DNA of 64,000 nucleotides from Serpentinimonas maccroryi (GTDB lineage: Bacteria > Pseudomonadota > Gammaproteobacteria > Burkholderiales > Burkholderiaceae_C): NCBI RefSeq assembly GCF_000828915.1, contig NZ_AP014569.1, forward strand, positions 1,922,001 to 1,986,000, in the 5' to 3' direction. The notes under the pieces were generated by a model. That model was given only the letters and a program-made list of their open reading frames with translations. It was not told the origin of the DNA and did no database searches. Made by a program: the position numbers and the translations under genes. Shown here in pieces: positions 46,860 through 54,066 of the stretch (its first letter is position 1; every line of letters begins with the position of its first letter).

Positions 46860-47873
46860 TCAGAAGGTGTGGACGAGGCCGATGGCGTATCCAGATTCTT
46901 TGCGCACGTTGATGCCAGTGGCGCTTTCGCGCTGTGCTTCGCCAACCGCAGCGTAGATCCAAGTGCGGGCGCTCAGGTTGTAGGTGGTGCCGATCTGCCA
47001 GCCGTCGATATCATCGGTATTGCGCTCACCCTGACCAAAGGTGATGTAGGGTGCCAAGGCCCCCATGGGGAAGCGGGCACCGATTTCCCAACTCTGGGCA
47101 TCAAAGGTGCGCAGGCCGGCCACGTCGCGCTGGCTGTCTTCATAAAGGAATGATGCCACCACGGGGCCAAAGTTGTAGCGCACGCCCAGGGCAATGTTTT
47201 GCATGTCGGCCACCACGGGAAAATCCATGTCTAGGTCGCCGAAGGCGAACTGAGCCGCCAGAGGGCCGCGCGTAAAGTTGAGGTTGAGTGTGTAACCGGT
47301 GAACTTAAGCGCAGTGCCCGATTCCTCGCTGCCCCCGCCAAAGGAGAAGGTAAAGCCGTTGACGGCCGGAGCAACGTAAGCAAAGGAGTTCTGGCTTCGA
47401 CCATCAAAACGCTCGCTGCCTGCTGCGGCCTGCCACTGAGTAAATTGTCCGCCAGGAATGGTGTTGTTGGCCGGGCTGAAGCCGCGCGCCGTATCGAAGG
47501 CGTTCATGAAGGTGCCGACGACAAAAGTGCCAAAGCTCCCCGAGAGGCTTAGGTTGGCTAGGCGGGTGCGGGCATTGTCTGTGGGTGAAATGCCTGCAGG
47601 TGTATTGCGGTCGGCGTTGATGCCTATTTCGTAGGTGAAGCCGGCGCGCAGGCCGCCTCCGAGGTCTTCAGAGCCGCGAAAACCCAGACGACTACCCGTC
47701 CACCGATCTTGTTCCCCAGCGAGGGAAAAGGCATCGGTGGCCGGATTGGTACCGAGTGTCGTATCCACCGACGACATGCCCAAGTCAAGGCGGCCATAAA
47801 CGGTTACGCTGGACTGAGCCAAGGTGGCTCCGGTTGCGGCCAAAGCGGCCAGAGCGACGAGGGTTTTTTTCAC
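46860..47873 (-). CDS. Gram-negative porin 1
   Basis: 337 residues from GTG at 47873, with GGAG eight bases upstream. Signal peptide KKTLVALAALAATGATLAQS is cleaved after AQ or LAQ. SSVTVYGRLDLGMS starts the first beta strand. LGFRGSEDLGGGLRAGFTYE is the porin signature, and the final HTF ends in Phe for outer-membrane assembly. It forms a 16-strand trimeric diffusion channel. It is paralogous to porin 2 (first 30 residues and many strands nearly identical). Earlier starts would extend the reading 69 residues without similarity. Confidence 0.95.
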   Translation of the reverse strand: MKKTLVALAALAATGATLAQSSVTVYGRLDLGMSSVDTTLGTNPATDAFSLAGEQDRWTGSRLGFRGSEDLGGGLRAGFTYEIGINADRNTPAGISPTDNARTRLANLSLSGSFGTFVVGTFMNAFDTARGFSPANNTIPGGQFTQWQAAAGSERFDGRSQNSFAYVAPAVNGFTFSFGGGSEESGTALKFTGYTLNLNFTRGPLAAQFAFGDLDMDFPVVADMQNIALGVRYNFGPVVASFLYEDSQRDVAGLRTFDAQSWEIGARFPMGALAPYITFGQGERNTDDIDGWQIGTTYNLSARTWIYAAVGEAQRESATGINVRKESGYAIGLVHTF

Positions 47874-48113
47874 AGACTTGTCTCCAAAAATTGGTTGCAC
47901 GAAATGTTTAGGCCTGTACAGCGCCAGTGCGCAAGCACTGTGCGCTGTTGGAAGCCGTTCGGCATTGCAGCATAGAGACACAAGCTGCACAAGCGCGATT
48001 ACCCGCAGCACCGCTTTAATATGTAACTTGTGTGACAGCATAGGCCGGGGAATCAAGACCACCACCATCGCCAATGCCACGGAGTTTGGGCAATTTTAAA
48101 GACGTAGAAACGC

Positions 48114-48148
48114 AAAAAACCCCCAAGGCCCGAAGGCTTTGGGGGTTT
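48114..48148 (-). terminator. Intrinsic terminator of porin 2
   Basis: AAAAAACCCCCAAGGCCCGA with a GGCTTTGGGGGTTT partner; T-run on the minus strand. It sits 128 bases past the porin 2 stop, the same distance as for porin 1. Confidence 0.85.
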
Positions 48149-48276
48149 GGAACGCTTTTGATCCGGCTTTAAGCGCTGGCGCTGCGGGCAGGCAGAGCCA
48201 GCGCTTGGGGCCGTGGGCTGGGACCGATTAGGTGCTGCACGGGTGCAGCAACTGAGCGAGCCGGAGCCCAGCGAGA

Positions 48277-49359
48277 TCAGAAGGTGTGGACGAGGCCGAT
48301 GGCGTAGCCGTCACGCTTGGTGTGGTTGGTGCCGTTTTGGTTGTCACGCTGGTTCTCTCCGAAAGCCGCGTAGATCCAAGTGCGGGCGCTCAGGTTGTAG
48401 GTGGTGCCGATCTGCCAAGCGCTGGTATCGTTGCTGCGGTTGGTAACCGGGTCAGCAGCTGTGGTGATTTCACCTTGGCCGTAAGTGATGTAAGGAGCAA
48501 AAGCGCCCATCGGGAAGCGTGCACCGATTTCCCAAGCGTTGAACTCACGCGAAGTCACGCCAGCAAGAGATTGCTCGCTGTCTTCGTAGATGAACGTCAC
48601 CACCACTTGCGGCAGGGTGTAACGCACGCCCAAGGCCCAGTTTTGCACTTCGGCATTGGCCGGGGTGGCTACGGAGCCGAGGCCCAGCGGAACGTGGTAG
48701 CCCACATCCAAGTTACCAAAGGCGAACTGCGCAGCCAGAGGGCCTTGCGAGTAGTTCAAGCCAAGGATCATGCCGTCGTACTTGCGTGCGCTAGTACCGG
48801 AGTTAACTTCTTCGTTCACAGTACCGGCCGAGAACGTGAAGCCGCTGAATGCGGGCGACACGTAAGCGATGGCGTTTTGCGTGCGGCTGTCAAAGCGCTC
48901 GACGGTTGCAAGGCCGTGGCCCAAGGTGAAGTCGCCACCAGGAACGCTAGCGGTAGCTGGGCTGAAGCCGCGAGCGGTGTCGAAGGCGTTCATAAAGGTG
49001 CCGACGACCACGGTACCGAAGCCACCGCTCAGGCTCAGGTTGGCCAGACGGGTGCGGGCGTTGTCAGTTGGGGACACGCCAGCAGGGGTATTGCGGTCGG
49101 CGTTGATGCCGATTTCGTAGGTGAAGCCAGCGCGCAGACCGCCACCGAGGTCTTCGGTGCCACGGAAGCCCAAGCGGCTGCCGGTGCGGGTGCCTTCGGC
49201 GCCAGCCAAGGAGAACACATCGGTTGCAGCAGCAGTACCCGAGGTGGTTTCAACCGACGACATGCCCAGATCCATGCGGCCATAGATGGTCACGCTGGAT
49301 TGGGCCAAGGTGGCGCCGGCGGCGGCCAGGGCGGCCAGGGCAATCAGGGTCTTTTTCAT
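48277..49359 (-). CDS. Gram-negative porin 2
   Basis: 360 residues from the ATG at 49359, with GGAG ten bases upstream. Signal peptide MKKTLIALAALAAAGATLAQ. SSVTIYGRMDLGMSSVETTS, LGFRGTEDLGGGLRAGFTYE and the terminal YAIGLVHTF mirror porin 1. Loop regions carry the differences: this one has a longer segment near 165-190 (NEEVNSGTSARK). The pair lies in tandem with homologous 3' flanks, so it arose by duplication of gene plus terminator. Confidence 0.95.
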   Translation of the reverse strand: MKKTLIALAALAAAGATLAQSSVTIYGRMDLGMSSVETTSGTAAATDVFSLAGAEGTRTGSRLGFRGTEDLGGGLRAGFTYEIGINADRNTPAGVSPTDNARTRLANLSLSGGFGTVVVGTFMNAFDTARGFSPATASVPGGDFTLGHGLATVERFDSRTQNAIAYVSPAFSGFTFSAGTVNEEVNSGTSARKYDGMILGLNYSQGPLAAQFAFGNLDVGYHVPLGLGSVATPANAEVQNWALGVRYTLPQVVVTFIYEDSEQSLAGVTSREFNAWEIGARFPMGAFAPYITYGQGEITTAADPVTNRSNDTSAWQIGTTYNLSARTWIYAAFGENQRDNQNGTNHTKRDGYAIGLVHTF

Positions 49360-49548
49360 TGAAAAGTGCTCCAAAGTTAAACGGATGGGGCCCATGGCGG
49401 CGGTGCTGCCTGGCCGACCCCCGGTGACTGCACTGGGGGCTGGGCTCTATTGCACCAGAAAGCGGGGCCGCGCGGCGCGTTTGGGCGCGGTTTTTCGCTC
49501 AAGTGTGGCGCGGCTGCAACAGACGAAGGGCCCCGATCGGCGCCGGGG

Positions 49549-49571
49549 AATCGTAGTCTGACCACGATTTT
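49549..49571. repeat. PAL palindrome (porin 2 / DUF4160 boundary)
   Basis: AATCGTAGTCTGACCACGAT plus TTT: arms AATCGTRGTC/GACCACGATT, one mismatch. It precedes the DUF4160 gene by 48 bases. Confidence 0.8.
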
Positions 49572-49619
49572 GCACCTTTGCATCTTTCCTAAGCGCTTGG
49601 GTTTTGGTAGAGTAAGGCC

Positions 49620-49868
49620 ATGCCCACTGTCCTGCGTCTCGATGGCCTGCGCGTCGTCATCTACCCAAACGATCACCGCCCCGCGCATGTTCACGTGACA
49701 GGGGCAGGTGGCGAAGCCGTTTTCGTCCTACATTGCCCCGACGGGCCGCCGACACTGCGAGAAAGCAGCGGGTTCGGCCTACAAACTGTCGGCCGCATCC
49801 TTGATGACCTGGCCGCGCACTTGGCGGCCCTATGCCTGCACTGGAGCGATATTCATGGCCGTTACTGA
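49620..49868 (+). CDS. DUF4160 protein, probable TA-like partner
   Basis: 82 residues, the full family length. MPTVLRLDGLRVVIYPNDHR followed by PAHVHV is the DUF4160 hallmark. Its gene overlaps the DUF2442 gene by 14 bases. The two families are often paired and are predicted to form a toxin-antitoxin-like system, but no activity has been fixed to them to my knowledge. A promoter region (49572-49619) lies between it and the PAL. Confidence 0.8.
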   Translation: MPTVLRLDGLRVVIYPNDHRPAHVHVTGAGGEAVFVLHCPDGPPTLRESSGFGLQTVGRILDDLAAHLAALCLHWSDIHGRY

Positions 49869-50265
49869 AGCCGAACTTGCCCAAGCCCAAGCCCGCGCCG
49901 CCGCAACGCGCCAAGCGGGCTACGCGCTCACGGCCCGCTACGACCGGCGCACGGCGCGGGTGGTTGTCGGACTCGATAGCGGCCTGCAGGTGGCGTTCCC
50001 TGTGCGCTTGGCCGAAGGGCTGGCCCATGCCGCCCCCGCTGACTTGGCCGAGATTGAAATCAGCCCCACGGGGCTGGGCCTGCACTGGCCCAAGCTCGAT
50101 GCCGATGTGTATGTGCCGGCGCTGCTGCAAGGCGTGTTTGGCTCTAAGCGCTGGATGGCAGCACAGCTCGGCGCCGCCGGCGGCAAAGCCCGCACCAAGG
50201 CCAAGATCACGGCCGCCCGCGAGAACGGCCGCAAGGGTGGCCGGCCACGCCGGGCGACCGCGTAG
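49855..50265 (+). CDS. DUF2442 protein with basic DNA-binding-like tail
   Basis: 136 residues from the ATG at 49855. The DUF2442 core is VVGLDSGLQVAFPVRLAEGL and then ADLAEIEISPTGLGLHWPKL, followed by DADVYVPALLQGVFGSK. The end is rich in Lys, Arg and Gly (NGRKGGRPRRA), as in nucleic-acid-binding antitoxins. It is coupled to DUF4160. It probably acts as the regulator or antitoxin of the pair; this is inference. Confidence 0.8.
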   Translation: MAVTEAELAQAQARAAATRQAGYALTARYDRRTARVVVGLDSGLQVAFPVRLAEGLAHAAPADLAEIEISPTGLGLHWPKLDADVYVPALLQGVFGSKRWMAAQLGAAGGKARTKAKITAARENGRKGGRPRRATA

Positions 50266-50275
50266 GTGTCGAGGC

Positions 50276-50298
50276 AAAATCGTGCTCAGGGCACGATT
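50276..50298. repeat. PAL palindrome (DUF2442 / PIN fragment boundary)
   Basis: AAAATCGTGCTCAGGGCACG then ATT: arms AATCGTGCTC/GRGCACGATT. It lies ten bases after the DUF2442 stop and nine before the end of PIN-gene similarity. Confidence 0.85.
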
Positions 50299-50307
50299 CC
50301 CCCGTAC

Positions 50308-50523
50308 CCATAGGTGCTGATCCCCGGGGTCGGGCGCGGCCTCTGAGGCTGCAAACGCAGCCGGATCGCGCCAGATGGCGTTGGCAACGATCTCGGTCAG
50401 CAAGTCGTCGATCTGCTCGGGGCCTAGGCCGTGGGCGCTGCGCAGACGCGGGCGCAGCAACACCTTGCGGTATTCGTGCAACAGATCGGACGACAGCAGA
50501 TAGGCCAGTCGGCCGTCGAGCAT
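50308..50523 (-). pseudogene. PIN-domain toxin fragment lacking both ends
   Basis: 72 codons resembling the middle of PIN-family toxins: MLDGRLAYLLSSDLLHEYRK, VLLRPRLRSAHGLGPEQIDD, and DPGDQHLW. The amino end with the first catalytic Asp (the LDTN motif) and the carboxyl end with the TGD motif are both missing. It is bordered on both sides by PAL palindromes, at 50276-50298 and 50527-50553. No antitoxin partner is beside it. Confidence 0.75.
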
Positions 50524-50526
50524 GGC

Positions 50527-50553
50527 GATTTTCGTGGTCTGACCACGATTTTC
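50527..50553. repeat. PAL palindrome joining PIN and YafQ fragments
   Basis: Core CGTGGTCTGACCACG (50533-50547), a perfect palindrome around one base, flanked by GATTTT and ATTTTC. It fills the whole gap between the PIN fragment (ends 50523) and the YafQ fragment (starts 50555). Confidence 0.9.
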
Positions 50554-50554
50554 T

Positions 50555-50603
50555 GATCAGCGACTGGAAGCGCGCTACTGCGACCACGCTCTCAGTGGCG
50601 ACT
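50555..50603 (+). pseudogene. YafQ-type toxin fragment
   Basis: 49 bases that match 55192-55240 inside the YafQ gene at 55075 with three differences. It encodes DQRLEARYCDHALSGD and then stops, covering the first catalytic His of that family only. It starts one base after a PAL. Confidence 0.8.
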
Positions 50604-50660
50604 GATGGCCTACGCTGCCGCACGAAGCTTATGCATCACGTTTGTGCTACATTGGGCAGC

Positions 50661-50939
50661 ATGAAATCTGCCACACTGCCTGCTGTCCGTGTCGCCCCCG
50701 AGTTGCGCAACCAACTGGAGGCGGTGCTCGATGGCAACGAATCCATCAGCGCTTTCGTTGAAGAGGCGGTGCGCAGTGCGGTTAATTACCGCCGCATACA
50801 GGCCGAGTTTCTGGCCCGTGGCGAGCAGGCTTGGCAGGAGTACCAGCGCACGGGCCAATCGCGCCCTGCCGCTGAGGTTTTTGATCGGATTCAAGGCCGC
50901 ATCGATGCCCGACGCCAGGCGCTTGTGCACCAGTCGTGA
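50661..50939 (+). CDS. YlcI/YnfO-type antitoxin
   Basis: 92 residues from the ATG at 50661. VRVAPELRNQLEAVLDGNES and SISAFVEEAVRSAVNYRRIQ form a ribbon-helix-helix start; QAEFLARGEQAWQEYQRTGQ follows, the usual toxin-binding tail. It is intact, whereas the toxin gene that overlaps its end by four bases is internally deleted. Confidence 0.8.
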   Translation: MKSATLPAVRVAPELRNQLEAVLDGNESISAFVEEAVRSAVNYRRIQAEFLARGEQAWQEYQRTGQSRPAAEVFDRIQGRIDARRQALVHQS

Positions 50940-51073
50940 CCCATCTGCCTTACCAAGTGCGGTTCACGCCAGTGGCCGGCTCCACGGGCTATTTGGCGCT
51001 CTACGAAATCGAATCCCGAACCTGCGTACAAGTGCTGGCCGTGCGTCATCAGCTGGAACAGGACTACCACTAG
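50936..51073 (+). pseudogene. RelE/ParE-type toxin with in-frame internal deletion
   Basis: 45 residues from GTG overlapping the antitoxin stop. PYQVRFTP is the family's amino strand, and GYLALYEIE, VLAVRHQLEQDYH its carboxyl end. The roughly 50 residues of the two helices and middle strands are absent, with the frame kept. The usual length is 95-100. It is too short to fold as a toxin, but the start and stop signals remain. This is the second such deletion in the island. Confidence 0.78.
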
Positions 51074-51100
51074 GTTTTCTGGCGCAGGGCGCGGCTCGGG

Positions 51101-51122
51101 AATCGTGCTCAGAGCACGATTT
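51101..51122. repeat. PAL palindrome (ParE / DinJ boundary)
   Basis: AATCGTGCTCAGAGCACGAT plus TT: arms AATCGTGCTC/GAGCACGATT, perfect. The preceding 26 bases (51072-51097) match 44265-44290 in inverted orientation. Confidence 0.88.
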
Positions 51123-51175
51123 CCACGCCATAGGGTGTTGAAGTCGGCCTGTGTTGCCTTGCGCCAGCCGTTTGC

Positions 51176-51188
51176 GATACAATGTATC
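51176..51188 (+). promoter_or_regulatory. DinJ operator overlapping the -10
   Basis: GATACAATGTATC, arms GATACA/TGTATC around one base. TACAAT at 51178-51183 is the likely -10. The antitoxin ATG is 27 bases on, with AGGAGG ahead of it. The same plan is seen at 54787-54803. Confidence 0.75.
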
Positions 51189-51214
51189 TCAGACCGTCAA
51201 AATAGGAGGCCATC

Positions 51215-51496
51215 ATGGCTGCTACCACCACTATGATTCACGTTCGCGTGGATGAGAACATTAAGGCGCAGGCTGCAGAGACGCTGGCCTCGATGGGCCT
51301 GACCGTCTCGGATGCGATTCGGGTGTTTCTGACCCGTGTAGTCGCCGACCAGGAGCTGCCGTTCGCGCTCAAGGCGCCCAACGCCACCAGCCGCATCGCC
51401 ATCGCCGAGGCCAACGAGATCATCAAGAGCCGCCGCGCTCGCTTCGCAACCGCTGACGCTATGCTGAATGACCTCGAAGAAGCCAGCCGCAAGTAA
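51215..51496 (+). CDS. RelB/DinJ-family antitoxin
   Basis: 93 residues. The RHH region is TMIHVRVDENIKAQAAETLA and then SMGLTVSDAIRVFLTRVV, typical of DinJ. RARFATADAMLNDLEEASRK is the toxin-wrapping tail. AGGAGG precedes the start. It overlaps the YafQ toxin by 29 bases. Confidence 0.9.
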   Translation: MAATTTMIHVRVDENIKAQAAETLASMGLTVSDAIRVFLTRVVADQELPFALKAPNATSRIAIAEANEIIKSRRARFATADAMLNDLEEASRK

Positions 51497-51797
51497 GCGG
51501 GCGAACCTGCCTCGCGCGTCGGACTACACCAAGGACTTCCTCAAGGACTGGCGGCGCCTGTCACACTCCGGCCGCTACGACATGAACCGGCTAAAAGAGG
51601 CCATGACGCTGCTGATTTCCAACGACGGGCCGCTGCCGCCCGAGTGGCTCGACCACGCGCTCACGGGTGATTGGGCAGGCCATCGTGAGTGCCACATCGG
51701 CGGCGACTTCCTGCTGATCTACACGCTCGACGACTCGGGCAAGAATGGCTTGGTGGTTTTCGTTCGCAGCGGGACTCACTCCGAGCTGTTCTTCTAG
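51468..51797 (+). CDS. YafQ-family mRNA interferase toxin
   Basis: 109 residues including an extra 20 at the start. LDHALTGDWAGHRECHIGGD gives the two His and the Asp of the YafQ active site, and VRSGTHSELF the third His. It cleaves mRNA on the ribosome. Complete, with its antitoxin just upstream. Only about a third of its residues match the other YafQ at 55075, so the two are not a recent duplication. Confidence 0.88.
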   Translation: MTSKKPAASKRANLPRASDYTKDFLKDWRRLSHSGRYDMNRLKEAMTLLISNDGPLPPEWLDHALTGDWAGHRECHIGGDFLLIYTLDDSGKNGLVVFVRSGTHSELFF

Positions 51798-51818
51798 CCC
51801 GCGTCAGTAGCCCGCGCC

Positions 51819-51844
51819 AAAATCGTGGTCAGAGCACGATTTTT
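51819..51844. repeat. PAL palindrome (YafQ / YhaV boundary)
   Basis: AAAATCGTGGTCAGAGCACG and then ATTTTT. Arms AAAATCGTG/CACGATTTT are perfect and the inner GTC/GAG is mismatched. It separates two convergent toxin genes. Confidence 0.88.
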
Positions 51845-51862
51845 GCTCAAGACGAGGAGGTC

Positions 51863-52318
51863 CTACGGTTTCCAGTCGGTCTGGCTGGCCGCCAGCAGGG
51901 CATCCCAGTCGGTGGGTGGCTGCCCGGACTGGAGCATTTTATGGAAGATCACGTAAGGGTCGGTCTGGGCACCGGCTGTGCGCAGGCTGTGCGCATCGTT
52001 GACCCAAGCGTAGATGATGATGCGTGCCTTGGAGTCGAAGCGAAAGAACAAGCGAAAGCGCCGCCCGATCTTGGCCCGCCGCCAGTGGCGAAACGCCGGC
52101 CCCAAGGTGTTGCCCTGCCGGTATTCGTCGCGGCTCGGGTCGCTGGGCACCGCTTCAAGAATCAGCGCCGACAGGGCGCCGAGCAGTTTGACGTTGGCGT
52201 TGGACTCGAACCCCGCAGGGTCTAGCGCCTGGGCGCGCGCCGCAGCGGCGTCGAGCTTGCGCAGTTGCGCGATCAGGCCAGCATGAAAGAGCAGGCTCCA
52301 GCCGTGACGCTGCATCAC
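51863..52318 (-). CDS. yhaV: YhaV-family toxin
   Basis: 151 residues, the normal YhaV length. GWSLLFHAGLIAQLRKLDAA, FRHWRRAKIGRRFRLFFRFD, ARIIIYAWVNDAHSLRTAGA and DPYVIFHKML fit the family. YhaV is a ribosome-dependent RNase of RelE-like fold. It overlaps prlF by four bases, antitoxin first. Complete. Confidence 0.88.
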   Translation of the reverse strand: MMQRHGWSLLFHAGLIAQLRKLDAAAARAQALDPAGFESNANVKLLGALSALILEAVPSDPSRDEYRQGNTLGPAFRHWRRAKIGRRFRLFFRFDSKARIIIYAWVNDAHSLRTAGAQTDPYVIFHKMLQSGQPPTDWDALLAASQTDWKP

Positions 52319-52635
52319 AGCGCCACGTCGCCTTCGATCTCTGCACCCAAATCCACCGGCGTACCCAGCCGTGCGAGCAGGGAGCGCGCCAACTCATCTG
52401 GCAAGCTGGTGATGTGCAGCCCGGACTGAAGGTCTTGTTCTAGCAAGGCCAGGAAGCTGCCGATGGCCGGGTCGGTGTGCGCATCGTCGCGCACACGCGA
52501 GACGACGATGCGATCCCCTGTGAGATCAAAAGCCACCTTGCCCCCGGCAGCTACGCCCAAGGCCTGACGGATCGACTTGGGCAGGGTGATCTGCCCCTTC
52601 GAGGTGAGGGTGGCGACTTCGTGAATGGCGGGCAT
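52315..52635 (-). CDS. prlF: PrlF-family antitoxin (AbrB fold)
   Basis: 106 residues from the ATG at 52635, with AGGA ahead. LTSKGQITLPKSIRQALGVA is the swapped-hairpin AbrB DNA-binding motif. The tail from LALLEQDLQSGLHITSLPDE binds the toxin. A start at 52668 falls inside the promoter -10 and is rejected. Confidence 0.9.
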   Translation of the reverse strand: MPAIHEVATLTSKGQITLPKSIRQALGVAAGGKVAFDLTGDRIVVSRVRDDAHTDPAIGSFLALLEQDLQSGLHITSLPDELARSLLARLGTPVDLGAEIEGDVAL

Positions 52636-52666
52636 GAGGGCTTCCTGTGAGCGTGAGCGAAATGCC

Positions 52667-52695
52667 ATGGTAAGGATTGATCCTTACTTTGTCAA
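52667..52695 (-). promoter_or_regulatory. prlF-yhaV promoter with operator in spacer
   Basis: On the minus strand, TTGACA (52695-52690), 17 bases, TACCAT (52672-52667). The inverted repeat TAAGGATTGATCCTTA (52671-52686, 7-base arms) lies over the spacer and enters the -10. The PrlF antitoxin most likely binds here. Confidence 0.8.
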
Positions 52696-52709
52696 GGCGA
52701 GGGGGGGGG

Positions 52710-52797
52710 AATCGGGGTGCAGGGCACGATTTTTCCCGCCATGCGCGCGGCTCGCGCCGGACTGATGGCTGTCGTGCAGTCAGAGACCACGATTTTC
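52710..52797. repeat. Two degenerate PAL copies (PrlF / coiled-coil boundary)
   Basis: AATCGGGGTGCAGGGCACGA followed by TTTTT (52710-52734), and CGTGCAGTCAGAGACCACGA then TTTTC (52773-52797). The right arms are well kept and the left arms are worn. Confidence 0.65.
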
Positions 52798-52846
52798 TTT
52801 CGCAGCGCTAGAATAGAAGACGTTAATTTTTGCGGGGGCCAAGCGC

Positions 52847-53062
52847 ATGTCAACCGACACCGAACACACCAGCTGGGACGATCTGCGCGCCATGCTGCGC
52901 GCCCTGGCGCAGCAGTCGGCCGAGACCGACCGCCAAATCCGCGAGCTGCGCCTAGCGGGGCAAGAAACCAGCGCAGGCATGAAAGACACCGACGCGCGCA
53001 TCCACGACGAGATGTTTGAGCTCACCACGCCCAGCGGCTTTGCGCCCCGGCGTTGGGGGTAG
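52847..53062 (+). pseudogene. Coiled-coil protein, probably an amino-terminal fragment
   Basis: 71 codons. WDDLRAMLRALAQQSAETDR and QIRELRLAGQETSAGMKDTD form a heptad-rich region like the start of DUF3782-type coiled-coil proteins; the expected nuclease-like body is missing. The reading ends soon after DEMFELTTPSG, just before a PAL. A stretch like its AGMKDTDA recurs at 54567-54605 with a stop codon in it. The family call is tentative. Confidence 0.5.
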
Positions 53063-53101
53063 GTGAAAAATCGCGACCAGAGCACCAAATCCACAATATC
53101 C

Positions 53102-53126
53102 AAAATCGTGGTCAAGCACGATTTTT
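53102..53126. repeat. PAL palindrome (coiled-coil / MNT boundary)
   Basis: AAAATCGTGGTCAAGCACGA followed by TTTTT. A worn extra copy, AAAAATCGCGACCAGAGCAC, lies at 53067-53086. Confidence 0.8.
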
Positions 53127-53143
53127 CTGCCACGATAACCCCC

Positions 53144-53449
53144 ATGCGCCTAAGCCCTGAACAACGCCGGGTTCTGCTGGACAGCGCGCGCGCCTGTTTT
53201 GGTGCCAGCGTGCAGGTGCGGCTGTTTGGCTCGCGCCTCGACGACCGCCAGCGCGGCGGCGACATCGACTTGCTGCTCGAAACCGAGCTGCGCGACCCGG
53301 CGCAGATCGTGGCGGCGCACAGCCGGTTTCTGGCGGATGCCTACGCGCAGTTGGGCGAACAAAAAATCGACCTGCTGATCGACTACCCCGGTCGCACGAA
53401 CCGTGCTCCAATATTTGAGCGCGCACGCTCTCAAGGCCAACTGCTGTGA
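53144..53449 (+). CDS. mntA: MNT-domain nucleotidyltransferase antitoxin, copy 1
   Basis: 101 residues from the ATG at 53144. VRLFGSRLDDRQRGGDIDLL is the minimal nucleotidyltransferase GS-x-DxD motif. EQKIDLLIDY supplies the third acidic residue. In HepT/MntA systems this protein adenylylates the HEPN toxin. Overlap of four bases with the HEPN gene. A longer start at 53063 crosses a PAL. Confidence 0.85.
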   Translation: MRLSPEQRRVLLDSARACFGASVQVRLFGSRLDDRQRGGDIDLLLETELRDPAQIVAAHSRFLADAYAQLGEQKIDLLIDYPGRTNRAPIFERARSQGQLL

Positions 53450-53913
53450 GCGACGCTGCGCGCTTGCGCCTGAACGATGCTTGGCAACAGTGCCAGCGCC
53501 ACCGGCACCACCTCGAACACGCCCTAACCGCTCTGCGGCCGCTGCTGCCTGTGAGCGCAGCCCAGTTGGCCTTATACGATGACGAAGCGGTGCAAGACTG
53601 GGATCAGTTTTTGCTGCGCTTCACCAAATTGCAAGACACCATGGGCGCACGCCTGCTCCCGGCGGTGCTCGATGTGCTGCAAGAAGCGCTCGAAGACCGG
53701 CCCATGATCGACAAATTGAACCGGCTCGAAAAACTGGGCCTGATCGAGCACGCGCACGATTGGGCCCAGTTGCGCGCCATCCGCAACCAGTTGGCACACG
53801 ATTACCCCCAAGACGACGCCATCAAGGCCGCTTGGCTCAACCGGGCGGTGGCCGCGGTGGCCGTGCTCGATGCCACTTTGGCCCGCGTGCGCCCGATTTG
53901 TGAAGCCCAGTAG
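53446..53913 (+). CDS. hepT: HEPN-domain toxin, copy 1
   Basis: 155 residues with a GTG start overlapping the MNT stop. The HEPN RNase motif R-x4-H-x-Y is in RAIRNQLAHDYP near 122-129. Helices before it (LLRFTKLQDTMGARLLPAVL) fit the family. It is complete. The first 75 bases across its start are duplicated at 55502-55576. Confidence 0.87.
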   Translation: MSDAARLRLNDAWQQCQRHRHHLEHALTALRPLLPVSAAQLALYDDEAVQDWDQFLLRFTKLQDTMGARLLPAVLDVLQEALEDRPMIDKLNRLEKLGLIEHAHDWAQLRAIRNQLAHDYPQDDAIKAAWLNRAVAAVAVLDATLARVRPICEAQ

Positions 53914-54031
53914 GGCGCACGGTCAGGAGTGGCAGGTTTTTTGCCGGCGCTGACAGCGGCGGTGGCTTGGGAAGACTGCGAGCTTTACACCGGGTGGTGT
54001 TTTATGATTTTTTGTGGGTGAATCAGGCCCC

Positions 54032-54060
54032 TTGCCATAGAGCAACCATTGCCCTATACT
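54032..54060 (+). promoter_or_regulatory. Promoter giving a probably leaderless mRNA
   Basis: TTGCCA (54032-54037), 17 bases, TATACT (54055-54060). The ATG of the next gene begins at 54067, where transcription should start, so there is no room for a ribosome binding site. Confidence 0.7.
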
Positions 54061-54066
54061 GCGACC

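Noticed and set aside
52773-52790. Second YafQ-derived scrap (ACTGATGGCTGTCGTG near 52761)
   Set aside because: The match to 55161-55176 is only about 14-15 bases and may be chance.
53967-54066. Toxin remnant upstream of the DUF2442-HTH gene
   Set aside because: The open frame (starting near 53967) shows no convincing similarity to DUF4160 or any toxin, and it runs through the promoter.
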